From contig JADNYJ010000275.1 of assembly GCA_015501075.1 (NCBI GenBank), forward strand, positions 1 through 45,397: a stretch of DNA of 45,397 bases, given 5' to 3'. Of this stretch, positions 30,959 through 40,555 are shown one piece after another (positions within the stretch are counted from its first letter, which is position 1; the number at the start of each line of letters is the position of its first letter). The notes under the pieces were generated by a model. The model searched no databases. It saw only the letters and a program-made list of their open reading frames with translations, and had not been told where the DNA came from. The position numbers and the translations under genes were made by a program. Origin of the DNA: Gymnopilus junonius. Lineage: Eukaryota > Basidiomycota > Agaricomycetes > Agaricales > Galerinaceae.

Positions 30959-32554
30959 ATGGGGAGGGGCAGACGCACGGGCAACGCTAAGCAGAAACAG
31001 CCTGAAGGCGTCCCCTTCTCAAACTCCTTTTCTTCTCTCACTTCCGTTCCTGGTAATGAGGGCGACCATCCCGTTTCTCCAGAGTTACATGACGCCTACG
31101 GCGACGAGCCAATTGCGAGCGCTGCCGTTCCCAGCGCTACTCCCGTTGTGCCTGATCCAGCCTCCCACGACCGTCAAGTTGGTTCTTCCTCTGGTTGGCG
31201 AGACGAACCCCCTCACAAAGACAACCATCACGACGAACGCCGCCGTGGTCGGTCTCGTTCTCAGAGACGCTCTCGTTCCTCGGATCGTCGCCGACATTCT
31301 CGTTCTGGTAGACGTTCCAGGCGCCACATGAGATCTCGTTCGGACTCTCGTTCTTACTCCCGACATCGTCATCACAGCCGTCGTCGCCGCTCCTCCTCCT
31401 CGTCTCGCAGTCGCGGGTGGCAGCAAGCTTTGCGGGATCAACAGGCTTGGTCTGACCAACAACTTCGCGGCCTCATGCAAACGATACAGTCTTTGGTTGT
31501 AGCTGTGCCTAATAATTCGTCTGGAGCTGCGTCCGCAGCCGCGGCCAAAACTGAATCGAAGATCAAGATGAACCCTCCCGACGATTTTGACGGCTCTCCA
31601 TCTAAATCTGAATCCTTCCTTAACTCGTTGATCAACATCTTCAGCGCTTTCCCCATCAGTTATGCCACGGATGAAGTTCGTATTCGATATACTCTTGGTT
31701 TTTTGAAGGGTGGAAGCGCGGTCAAGTGGAAGGATCTGCTATTGGATGACGTTAACAAGGGGCGATATGTATTGAATGATTGGGATGACTTTGTGGAGCG
31801 CTTTAGGGATACCTTTGGGAACAAGTATCGTGTGGAGGACGCGCAGAGGAAGTTGATGAATGTAGTGCAGGGTGCTGGGCAGAGTGTGGAGGACTTCTTC
31901 CTCGACTTCGACGCGCTACGTCTGGAAGCTGGGCTATGTGAAGACACGAACATCCAGTGCCTTCACCGAGCAATTCGTGCGCCCCTTCTGAGTACTGTTA
32001 TGACCTTGCGTCCTCGCCCCAAGACGTACACCGAATGGAAGGAAGCTATTATCGACGTCGATAGGAACAATCGGGACGCGTTGTCAGTCAGGTCTTATGC
32101 AAACGCTCCTCGATCAACCTTTACTACCACTCCTCGTTCAACCTTTGTTCCCTTTCGATCCCGATTTACTCGAACTTCCATCCCACCGCCTACTATGACT
32201 TCGACGAGCGACGATAAGGTGCCTGTCGTGCCGAAGGGTGATGCACCAATCCCATCCAGCGGCAAGGCACCTCGGGGGAGGAGTTTGATGTGTTGGGGGT
32301 GTGGGGAGATGGGGCACTACGTGCGTGACTGCAAGAAGAGTGGTGAGAGACGTGGGGTGCGGGCGAGGGCGATGTTGGAGCAGCTCGGCGAGTTTGATGC
32401 TGCATTTGAGGCGGTCAATTCTGGGGCTGACGAGATTCGGAGACTGGCTGAGGATGTGCCAGAGCATGATGAGGATGATGAGGATGGGTTTATTGCAGAG
32501 GTTATGGACAGGATGCGTGCGAGCCACCCGTTTTTTGTAGAATCCGACGAGTGA
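30959..32554 (+). CDS. gag: Gag polyprotein of the Ty3/Gypsy element
   Basis: 531 residues from ATG 30959 (MGRGRRTGNAKQKQ); the same frame is open upstream but without another ATG. The N-terminal third is a Ser/Arg dipeptide-rich stretch (about residues 80-160), followed by a capsid-like region containing WDDFVERFRDTFGNKYRVED typical of Ty3-type gag (retrotransposon gag family). A single zinc knuckle CWGCGEMGHYVRDC (CX2CX4HX4C, about residue 441-454) binds RNA. The acidic C-terminus ends at TGA 32552-32554, overlapping the -1 pol frame by about 70 nt. Gag forms the virus-like particle that carries the element RNA. Confidence 0.95.
   Translation: MGRGRRTGNAKQKQPEGVPFSNSFSSLTSVPGNEGDHPVSPELHDAYGDEPIASAAVPSATPVVPDPASHDRQVGSSSGWRDEPPHKDNHHDERRRGRSRSQRRSRSSDRRRHSRSGRRSRRHMRSRSDSRSYSRHRHHSRRRRSSSSSRSRGWQQALRDQQAWSDQQLRGLMQTIQSLVVAVPNNSSGAASAAAAKTESKIKMNPPDDFDGSPSKSESFLNSLINIFSAFPISYATDEVRIRYTLGFLKGGSAVKWKDLLLDDVNKGRYVLNDWDDFVERFRDTFGNKYRVEDAQRKLMNVVQGAGQSVEDFFLDFDALRLEAGLCEDTNIQCLHRAIRAPLLSTVMTLRPRPKTYTEWKEAIIDVDRNNRDALSVRSYANAPRSTFTTTPRSTFVPFRSRFTRTSIPPPTMTSTSDDKVPVVPKGDAPIPSSGKAPRGRSLMCWGCGEMGHYVRDCKKSGERRGVRARAMLEQLGEFDAAFEAVNSGADEIRRLAEDVPEHDEDDEDGFIAEVMDRMRASHPFFVESDE
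32530..32536 (+). promoter_or_regulatory. Candidate -1 frameshift site between gag and pol
   Basis: G-TTT-TTT lies in the gag frame 16 nt before the gag stop, inside the only window (32482-32554) where the pol frame is open and gag has not ended. Pol has no early in-frame ATG, so a -1 shift is needed. The heptamer is not a perfect X-XXY-YYZ site because its first base is G, so the exact slip point is uncertain. Confidence 0.4.
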
Positions 32555-35500
32555 AGGATGCGTCCTCGTTGGATATTCCAGTTGTAACTACTCAAGAATC
32601 AATTACAGCGTTACCCCCCTCAAAATTCGCATCAAACCCCATTAAGCCTCACCGTGTGTCTTGTGTCGAAGTCCCCGATGTTGACGCTGTTAAGCAGCGT
32701 TCCCTATACCCAACAGAAAATGGCGAACTCCTGTACTCAGTCGCCGATGGTCCGCCCTCCTCTCCCACACTTGAAACACCTACCCCTTCTCCACGTGCGA
32801 CAAAGCCATCTGCGTCTACTCTTTTCCACGATCGCGTTGTGGCTTGTACTTCTCTTTTCGAGGCGCGCAAGCTCCTGGTCAAGTGGGTTCACCACGGTCG
32901 CCTTCTCGAAGTCAATGACTCCCTCATCAAATCCATTAGAAGCCTTGATCGCGATCGGGCGATTTGTGTACTTGAACAACTGAAGGAGCCTCGGGAATGC
33001 CTACAGAACATTGGGGTGGGCCGCCTCAAGGACTACTCTCTCGTTGTTCCGATTCAACTCAAATCCAATGATGGGTCCATCTGCGTTACAGACGACAACG
33101 GGTTGATCGACTGTGGTGCTGGTGGTAAAGGCAGATATGGGTTCATGAGCCGACGTTTCATCGAGCGTCATGGAATTCCAACGGACTCCCTTCCCTATCC
33201 AATCGCGATATACAACGTGGACGGATCCCTCAATGTTAGCGGTGCGATCACCCAGACCTGCACTCTTAACATGCGTATCGGCGATCATGTTGAACGCCTC
33301 ACGTTCCGCATAACCAACACGGGATCGTCAGATGTCATTCTTGGATTGGGCTGGCTTTCTTACCATAACCCTCTGGTCAACTGGCGCGAGGGGAAAGTGT
33401 TCTTTGTCAATTGTCCGTCTGAGTGTGGCATGGATGTCCCCAGTTCCTGCTTCTGTGGCAAGTCTCCAGTTACGCCACTGACTGGCTCTGCGACATCCTC
33501 TGGCCCTGACTGCGCTGATGAGATTCGCTGTGTGAATGAGGTTGGCAATGGAGCGGAGGATGGTGTGGATGGTGTGGGTGTTGCAGATGATGTGGAAGCT
33601 GAGTGGTGGGACATTTTGGTGAACGAGCTGAGTGGTGACGGTGATGGGTTGTTGTGTGTGGATTTGAACGTGAGGGATGCTCTGGATGCTGATGCAAGGA
33701 CGGACCCTCGGATCTTTGAGCATCTGCGACGGGCAAAGGAGGACACTTCAGGCATTAACCGCTATCTGAAGGAGTTTGCCCCTGTGTTTGCGAAGGCGGA
33801 ATTTGATCAACTCCCTCCTCGTCGTCCCTGGGACCATGCGATTGAACTCAAGCCGGACGCGAAGCCCATCTCGAGCAAGATCTACCCCCTCTCACGTGGA
33901 GAACAGGATGAATTGGACAAGTTCATCGACGAGCACCTCTCTTCAGGCCGCATTCGCCCCTCAAAGTCTCCAATCGCATCTCCTTTTTTCTTTGTCAAGA
34001 AGAAGGATGGCTCGTTACGTCCTGTGCAGGATTACCGAAGGCTCAATGACATGACTATAAAGAACCGGTACCCTCTACCATTGGTATCTGAGCTCATGGA
34101 CAAGCTGAAAAATGCGAGGTTCTTTACTAAGTTGGACATTCGTTGGGGCTACAACAACATCCGCTTGCGCGAGGGCGATGAGCATAAGGCTGCGTTTATC
34201 ACCAATCGGGGCCTCTTCGAACCACTCGTCATGTTCTTTGGTCTCACCAACTCCCCTGCCACCTTCCAAAATATGATGAATGACCTGTTTCGTGAGCTCA
34301 CCCTGACTGGTCATGTCATCATATATATGGACGACATTCTCATCTTTGCGGATGATCGCTGTACCCTGCAAGTCCTTGAGCGTCAAGTCCTGGAGGTGTT
34401 GGAACGTGAGAAGCTGTACTTGAAACCCGAGAAGTGTGTGTTTGGTGCGACGGAAGTTGAGTACCTTGGGGTGGTCGTCTCCCATGGCAGTGTGAGGATG
34501 GATCCAAAGAAGATTGAAGCAATGGAAAGCTGGCCTACGCCTCGGAACAAGAAGGACGTGCAACAATTCCTCGGCTTTGTAAACTTCTACCGTAGGTTTG
34601 TATGCAATTTTGCAAAGCTTGCTCGTCCTCTAAACCGTCTCTGTGGTTCTGTTCCTTGGGATTGGTCTACAGAGGCCAACGATGCATTCCTTGCGTTGCG
34701 TGCCGCTGCAATTGCTGGGCCTGTCCTCGCAATTCCTCTTGACGATGCCCCTTTTCGAGTCGAAGCGGACAGCTCTGGTTATGCAACGGGTGCTGTCTTA
34801 TCTCAGCTGCAGGATGGATTCTGGCGCCCGGTGGCATTCTACTCTCGAGCGTTGAATGATGTTGAACGCAATTATGACATTCACGATCGAGAACTCCTCT
34901 CCATCATGCGTTCCCTGTCTGAATGGCGCCGATACTTGCATGGCTCTCCCTCTCCTTTCGAGATCCACTCTGATCACAAGAACCTGCAATATTTTATGAC
35001 GAACCAGAAGCTCAACAGACGTCAAGCACGTTGGTCACTCGAACTGGCAGAGTTCAATTTCAATCTCCTTCACAAGCCTGGTTCGACTATGATTTGTGCA
35101 GACACCCTCTCTCGCCGCCCCGACTATGACAAAGGCAGTGGCGACAACGAGGAAATCACCCTCCTCAAGGCCGAGCACATCCGTCGTCTCTCTGTTGAGT
35201 ATGCAGAACATCCTATCATTGGGGAAATCCGTCTGGAGAAACTTTGGAATGATACTCTGTGGGCGAAGCATTCGAGGGACTCTGGCTGGAGCTACGAGGA
35301 TGGGGTACTTTGCTGGTACAACCGTGTTGTTGTCCCTGACACCAACAACCTACGAGAGAGGATCATGAAAGACAATCATGACTCGCCTTCTTGCGGACAC
35401 CCTGGTCGTACGAAAACCCTCGAGCTCATCCAACGGAACTTCTGGTGGCCTGGAATAACCAAGGACTGCAATTCCTATGTCGATGGTTGCTCAACTTGCC

Positions 35501-36651
35501 AGAGAACCAAGCCTCTTCGTGGCAAGCCCCTTGGTCTCCTTGCACCAAATGAGGTTCCTGGTGGCTTTTGGGAGATCATCACCTGTGACTTCATCACTGA
35601 CCTCCCTCGCTCTCGTGGATATGACGCCATCATGGTCTGTGTTGATCGTTTGTCCAAGATGGTTCGCCTCGTCCCATGCAACAAGACTATCTCCTCAGAG
35701 GGTGCTGCTCGGAAGTTCCGGGACCATGTATGGAAGGACTTTGGACTCCCATCTCGCATCATCACCGACCGTGGACCCCAATTTGCTTCTGGCTTCACTC
35801 GAGCGTTGAATGCCATACTCGGCATTACGGAAAACCTTTCCACTGCTCGCCACCCACAAACCGATGGCCAAACGGAACGTGTCAACCAGGAGGTGGAGCA
35901 GTACCTGCGGATATTCTGCAATCAGCGTCAGTCTGACTGGGCTGAGTGGCTTGCTTGTGCAGAGTTCGCGTTGAACAACAAGGTGAACTCCTCAACCGGT
36001 CACTCACCATTCTTCCTCAATTATGGTCGACACCCTGCGCGTACCTTGACTCCTGCCCGTTCACCCACTTCGACTGTTCCTCGTGCTGCTGAGTTTGCTG
36101 CACAAATGGCTGCCCTAACCAAGGAAACACAGTCGGCATTGCGCCTGGCCAACGAGGCGATGAAACGTTCCTATGATCGTCGCCATCGTGAGGTGCCTCC
36201 TCTCCTACCAGGTTCTCTTGTGTTGCTGGATGGAAAGGGATTATTGTCCTATCGCCCCTCTCACAAACTTGATGACAAGCGTCATGGTCCTTTCAAGGTC
36301 ATCGAGGCCGTAGGCCCTCTCTCATATCGCCTCGAGCTACCCTCAGCCTGGAAAATCCACAATGTGTTCCACATTTCAAAGCTCTTACCTTTCAAATCAC
36401 CTGCTTTCCCTTCCCAACTGGTGCAACCTGTTTTTCCTGCCTTGACCTCTGCCCCATCCTCTCGCATTCAAGCTATCCTAGAGCATAAATCTCTCCGCAA
36501 CAAGACTGTTTACCTCGTCCTTCTTGAGGGCGATAATCCTGAGGATGGACAATGGCTTTCCATGGACAAAATTTCTTCCTTTTCTAATTCTCAAGAGGCT
36601 ATTGATAAGTATTTAGCTGGTTGCCCTCTACCTGCCTCTGCGCCCTTGTAA
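32551..36651 (+). CDS. pol: Pol polyprotein of the Ty3/Gypsy element
   Basis: An uninterrupted frame of 1,366 codons ends at TAA 36649-36651; the start given is the first base past the gag stop, since translation probably enters by frameshifting. Numbered from 32551: protease with DCG at 187-189 in place of the usual D(S/T)G, then ILGLGWL; reverse transcriptase with LPLVSELMDKLKNARFFTKL and YMDD (592-595); RNase H with D740; integrase zinc region (about 940-985), then D1013, D1073 and E1109, a D,D-35-E arrangement. The C-terminus (about 1306-1355, ILEHKSLRNKTVYLVL and SQEAIDKY) has chromodomain spacing but lacks the KWKG core. All catalytic residues of reverse transcriptase and integrase are present, so the enzyme could be active. 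Confidence 0.95.
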   Translation: MKDASSLDIPVVTTQESITALPPSKFASNPIKPHRVSCVEVPDVDAVKQRSLYPTENGELLYSVADGPPSSPTLETPTPSPRATKPSASTLFHDRVVACTSLFEARKLLVKWVHHGRLLEVNDSLIKSIRSLDRDRAICVLEQLKEPRECLQNIGVGRLKDYSLVVPIQLKSNDGSICVTDDNGLIDCGAGGKGRYGFMSRRFIERHGIPTDSLPYPIAIYNVDGSLNVSGAITQTCTLNMRIGDHVERLTFRITNTGSSDVILGLGWLSYHNPLVNWREGKVFFVNCPSECGMDVPSSCFCGKSPVTPLTGSATSSGPDCADEIRCVNEVGNGAEDGVDGVGVADDVEAEWWDILVNELSGDGDGLLCVDLNVRDALDADARTDPRIFEHLRRAKEDTSGINRYLKEFAPVFAKAEFDQLPPRRPWDHAIELKPDAKPISSKIYPLSRGEQDELDKFIDEHLSSGRIRPSKSPIASPFFFVKKKDGSLRPVQDYRRLNDMTIKNRYPLPLVSELMDKLKNARFFTKLDIRWGYNNIRLREGDEHKAAFITNRGLFEPLVMFFGLTNSPATFQNMMNDLFRELTLTGHVIIYMDDILIFADDRCTLQVLERQVLEVLEREKLYLKPEKCVFGATEVEYLGVVVSHGSVRMDPKKIEAMESWPTPRNKKDVQQFLGFVNFYRRFVCNFAKLARPLNRLCGSVPWDWSTEANDAFLALRAAAIAGPVLAIPLDDAPFRVEADSSGYATGAVLSQLQDGFWRPVAFYSRALNDVERNYDIHDRELLSIMRSLSEWRRYLHGSPSPFEIHSDHKNLQYFMTNQKLNRRQARWSLELAEFNFNLLHKPGSTMICADTLSRRPDYDKGSGDNEEITLLKAEHIRRLSVEYAEHPIIGEIRLEKLWNDTLWAKHSRDSGWSYEDGVLCWYNRVVVPDTNNLRERIMKDNHDSPSCGHPGRTKTLELIQRNFWWPGITKDCNSYVDGCSTCQRTKPLRGKPLGLLAPNEVPGGFWEIITCDFITDLPRSRGYDAIMVCVDRLSKMVRLVPCNKTISSEGAARKFRDHVWKDFGLPSRIITDRGPQFASGFTRALNAILGITENLSTARHPQTDGQTERVNQEVEQYLRIFCNQRQSDWAEWLACAEFALNNKVNSSTGHSPFFLNYGRHPARTLTPARSPTSTVPRAAEFAAQMAALTKETQSALRLANEAMKRSYDRRHREVPPLLPGSLVLLDGKGLLSYRPSHKLDDKRHGPFKVIEAVGPLSYRLELPSAWKIHNVFHISKLLPFKSPAFPSQLVQPVFPALTSAPSSRIQAILEHKSLRNKTVYLVLLEGDNPEDGQWLSMDKISSFSNSQEAIDKYLAGCPLPASAPL

Positions 36652-36661
36652 AAGGGGGGGG
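36650..36661 (+). other. Polypurine tract
   Basis: AAAAGGGGGGGG ends three bases before the 3' LTR and overlaps the pol stop codon. It primes plus-strand DNA synthesis. Confidence 0.85.
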
Positions 36662-36664
36662 TGA

Positions 36665-36837
36665 TGTTACGACTACCTTCCCTGTATAGCCCCTTTTCCT
36701 TATATAGACTCTCCCCGATCACCCTTATAGACCTCTCACCTCGTAGATACCTCTCTTCAACTCCTACCTTGTTCGTCACTCCTCAATATACCTCTTTCTC
36801 CTCTCTCTCCTCTGACCTCCGGAGTCTCCTCGTAACA
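36665..36837 (+). repeat. 3' LTR, 173 bp
   Basis: Identical to the 5' LTR. It directly abuts coding-like host sequence (GCCTTGGTGGATG). Confidence 0.97.
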
Positions 36838-38039
36838 GCCTTGGTGGATGTGAGCAGCTTCTCCACATCTGATCATAATTCTCAATTCTCTAACCACATC
36901 TCGCTGATAGTCCAAGTCAACTTTGTTGAAACAGTCCGCGCTGTCGAGTTGATTTTGGGCATCCCGGTTCCAGGCGTTTCTTCATTCTTTGAATTCCAAT
37001 TAGCACCGAACGTCGCTGCAGCCTTCTCCACTGCTTCCAACCTTACTTCAATATTCAACTCTGAGGTCCGGCAAGTTCTAATCGACACGATTCCTGTCCT
37101 GGCTCATGTAGCCGCTCAACTCGGCTTGAATACGGATTTCGACGACGGTGGATTGAGGTTTTCTTTGGCTGAGAAAAAACCTTTGACTACAACGTTCGTT
37201 CTTAGGTATTCATTTCGTCAGACTGGCCTAATCTCATTCTTAGCATCATGGATATCAACTGGCAATATAACAACCCTGCCAACCCCGCCAATGCGGCAAT
37301 CGGCCCACAGGTCTATGACAACCACCTTTATTATTCGTATGTCTGCATTCCTAGGTTTTTATTTTATTTTCTTGGTATTGATTCAAGCTTTCATCTATAG
37401 GTTCGGGGTGTGGATCATAATTTATTGCTCAGGATGAATCTTATGACCTCTGCAGGGTGTTGCTGACGCAAACGAAGAAGCTTACTTGACTAGTGTATGC
37501 AGTAAGTGTTTGCTGGATTCTCTCGTTAGATTTTCGTCCGTTTATTCTGTTTATCTCAGATCTTGATCGCATACAAAGCGACGCTGCTCTTGGCAATAGC
37601 CCACTTGTATTTGGAGGTTTGCTGTCACATCATTTCATATGGCTTGATATTTAATTTGGCTTAATCATAGAATGGGGCCTCCCAACGCAATTCAACGCTA
37701 CGGACGAATTCTTAGTCAAGTGGGCGGATGCACAGAAGTTTTCTTATTCCAAGGGCGCTGGATGGATCGTTAGTACCTATTGTCGCTTTATTTCCTGACA
37801 TTCCTGACCTGATTATACTCCTAGTTCTGGAATTTCAAAGTCGAAATTTCTGAACTTGCAGGTGACCTTGCTCGGCAATGGTGAGCTGTGGATGTCCTAA
37901 ACCTTCTTTCCATGCATTCATGCCTTCCGTTAGGTCATATAGGGAGGGTATCCGATTGGGTTATCTCACTCAAGACCCTTCAAAGTTGCATGATCCAAAT
38001 GTCTGCGCACCGTACATCACCAACAGCACGTCGCCATAA
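36838..38039 (+). pseudogene. GH5 glucanase gene, 3' exons only (interrupted by the retrotransposon)
   Basis: Exons 37244-37336, 37401-37407, 37456-37501, 37560-37616, 37671-37768, 37825-37880 and 37934-38039 join in phase. They encode the C-terminal part of a glycoside hydrolase family 5 protein: IMDINWQYNNP, VYDNHLYYSFGG, LVFGEWGLPTQF with the catalytic nucleophile Glu in GEWG, AGWIFWNFKVE, and an end at TAA 38037-38039. The split Glu codon spans 37616/37671. Upstream, 36838-37205 is one open stretch (for example VETVRAVELILGIPVPG) that I cannot match to the GH5 barrel, and the acid/base NEP motif is absent. So the catalytic N-terminal half is missing. Such enzymes act on beta-1,3-glucan of fungal walls. 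The intron before 37244 would be only 38 nt, so that boundary is unsure. Confidence 0.7.
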
Positions 38040-38704
38040 GTAAACAAGATCAACGCAGGTCCATTCTTCTATCTGTATTAAAGGATTGCTTTAAATCGAC
38101 CAGATCAAAATTGCATTGCAATGATAAAATGAGCCATTGCTGTATCAAATCTCAGTTCATCAATCAGATAGAATTCCACTGTCTGCTTTGGATGCGTAGA
38201 TTTTTTTCCGCGCCCGTCCTCAAGAACTACTGTAAAGGTCGGTGAATTTGGTTCGATTTCTTCGCGGATAACGATCCTCCGTATCGAGAATGCCTAGGAT
38301 CTTTATTCCAGGAAACGTCTAGACTTCTGAACTGGGTTGGACGCTGACCAGTAGAAGTCCATTGACAGAGCATATGTGCAATTTCTTTCATTGTTATTAT
38401 TTATTTATTCATAATTTATTGGCTTTGTCTGTGCCATCTGCGAAGGTTTTGTACTACTCCGTCCCATTTCCCCTCTCGAATCAGTGATATATCTATCAAT
38501 TATCATGGCTCCGTAGTAATAGTTAGCAATGTTCTTTGCGAATAACCATGTCAGGTAGGCACCGAAGGAGTGTGATAATTGAAGGAATGTAAATGGTACA
38601 AGGGATTAGATGAGTAGCAAAGCATGTATGTAAAAGAATACCCATACCAAGCAAAAGTGCAAAATAAAAGCAAGTAAAAGGAAATAAAAATATGTCAAGG
38701 AAAT
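38040..38704. other. Convergent intergenic region, no gene
   Basis: Lies between two converging genes. It is AT-rich with terminator-like A/T runs (38,395-38,420 and 38,640-38,700). Nothing else seen. Confidence 0.5.
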
Positions 38705-40555
38705 CTAACCACCTCCATCCGAGGGAGGTGGATTGTCCATGCCTTCAGGAGGCTTAGGATGCCACAGCCTCCCTTCCTTGTATTCAACCTGTTCCTCAAC
38801 TACGGTCTGGTCATCCGGAAATGAGAATCTAAGCGACCCCTTCCTCGAGGGAGGCTCGCTTCCCCCCTCTCACTCACGCTCTCACCAGGAAGCAGTGTCG
38901 CCGTGCTCCCCGTAGAGCTGCGTGTATTTGATCGCGGACGAGAGATATACGGTCGGTACGTCCTTGCTGAGAACCCCGCGCTGCTTGCAAAGCTTATACG
39001 CTTCGAGGGCAGGGGACTTAAGGGACGGGAAGATTGGAAGAGGCTGTTGGGTCGATTGGATGTTGAGGATGTGAACCGTTTCGCGAAGTTGCTGAAACTG
39101 TTTCCAGCTGATGCGAATGGATATTCGGGGAGGAAACCTGGGACATATTCTGAGGGGGTGTATAAGGGGGAGGTGCGGAGGTGGATGATGATCCGGTTGG
39201 TGTTGGAGCAATGGGCATGGCGGATTCTAGAGATTCAATTCTGTTTCTCCTTGTCCTCCGGCGGCGGCGGATGCAGAGAATGACTCCAGCAATGAAAACG
39301 AGAAAAAGGGTACCAGCGAGGGCTATAACAATCTGTTGAAAAGGGAAGGTCTTCTTAGGGTCCGAAACTTGACCAGAGTCGCTAGCGCGGCCGTCACCAC
39401 CGCCCATGTAAGAAGGTTGAGAGGGGTAAACAGATGAAGCGTTGGGAATAATCCTGGGCCATCTGATATGCCCAAGGGTCCACCTTGGGGAGGGTTGACT
39501 GAGTCGGATTGACGGTTGCGGTAGTTGTCCGTTATCCAAAATGAGGTAGGATAGAGGCAAGTGAGTGGATTGTGTATCTCCAATGTTAGTGACTGTTATT
39601 GTGTGGTTTACAAGGGGAAGATGATGTGCCTGGAAGAAAAGCAAAGGTGTCTTCGACTTCGAAGATCCTTTTCCTTGTCCTGAGGATGCATTTACTGCGA
39701 AATTGATGGGTGGTTGTTGGTTATCGATCGAATAGCATCCCGATAGCATGGGTTGGTCGAGTCCATCTTTGACCTTGCCGAACCAACTTAGGCCGGTACC
39801 TGCGGAGACAAAGAAAGTAGTCAGACATTATGACGAAAGATGAGGGATGGATGTATAAAATACGGACCAAAGAAAGAGAAAGTAACGACAGGCCCAGCAC
39901 CACCCATTGCCATCCGACTGCCAGTTTTCATGGATCCCACAGATTCGACTCCTTCATGGACCATTAACGCATCATCCTCCTTCCCGACGAGCACTGTGAC
40001 GTTCCTTACAGGTATATGGGGGTCGGGAACGTAGGTAATTTGGTCGAAAAAGAGTTGCTTTCCATTGCTCTTCACGTTAAGGGTAATATTATGCTTTCCC
40101 TGCCCATCCGTATCCCATGAACAGAAAGAGAACTGATCCGTTGGAGAGTCTGGAGGATTGTTCACATCAATGGGAGTACCGTCGAGGATGCATTCCCAGG
40201 TTGGGTCTTGCACGCCTGAAGAGTTGGACACGTCCGCGAAACCCATGACACTCCCAGAAGTCGAACCTTTATTTTTCTGCATCAGAGCCGTAGAATGAAC
40301 AAGAAACAAGCGACAATACTCACCATTGAACGAGTAAGAAAACGAGAAACTGCCTTCCCCCTGTGTCCCGTGTAAGCTGTTATCATACGGCACTATTTGA
40401 AGCTTTTTGTGGTTGAAAGTGATGCTATTGCCTTTGGACTTGGACCAAGACCCCTTGTAGTGCATGATGCGGTCGCTGTCATCGATAATGACTTGTCTTG
40501 GATTGCCATTACCATCGCTGTCGCTGCTATTGTTGTTATTGGATCCAGGCGACAT
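38705..40555 (-). CDS. Single-pass membrane protein with fungal beta-sandwich-type ectodomain; tail frame-shifted
   Basis: Exons 40324-40555, 39868-40266 and 39799 downward join in phase (introns 40267-40323 and 39800-39867). The start is ATG 40555; an in-frame stop lies just upstream, and no signal peptide is seen. Two tandem ectodomain units show the pattern common in agaricomycete surface proteins: SFSFSYSFNGSTSGSVMGFA with WECILDG and LFFDQITYVP, then GPVVTFSFFGTGLSWFGKV. A transmembrane helix (QQIVIALAGTLFLVFIAGVI, about residues 365-388) is followed by a basic stop-transfer run and a PPPYTP tail. As read, the protein ends at 39018 (470 residues). A different frame then carries tail-like sequence (SSRPLSPLPSKRISFASS, later SLRFSFPDDQTVVEEQVEY) to TAG 38705-38707, so the cytoplasmic tail has lost frame at about 39,140 and near the G-run at 38,850. 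Ligand unknown. Confidence 0.7.

Larger units (their letters stand above)
30449..36837 (+). mobile_element. Complete Ty3/Gypsy (chromovirus-like) LTR retrotransposon
   Basis: A 6,389-bp element bounded by two identical 173-bp LTRs that begin TGTTAC and end GTAACA. Order: 5' LTR, self-priming site, gag, pol (protease, reverse transcriptase, RNase H, integrase, degenerate chromodomain), polypurine tract, 3' LTR. Reverse transcriptase before integrase places it in Ty3/Gypsy. Identical LTRs and intact ORFs indicate a very recent insertion or recombination. The flanking 5-mers (ATACC and GCCTT) do not form a target-site duplication. Confidence 0.96.

Noticed and set aside
32649..36467. Antisense frames of 60-163 codons under pol
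   Set aside because: Reverse-strand shadows of an intact pol with all motifs in place.
36661..37437. 258-codon frame starting in the 3' LTR as a real gene
   Set aside because: Its first part is LTR sequence shared with the 5' LTR, and its last part reads through GH5 introns in the wrong frame.
38903..39283. 127-codon plus-strand frame with protein-like composition
   Set aside because: It is antisense to the tail and membrane segment of the minus-strand surface-protein gene, which has matching exons and a recognisable family pattern.
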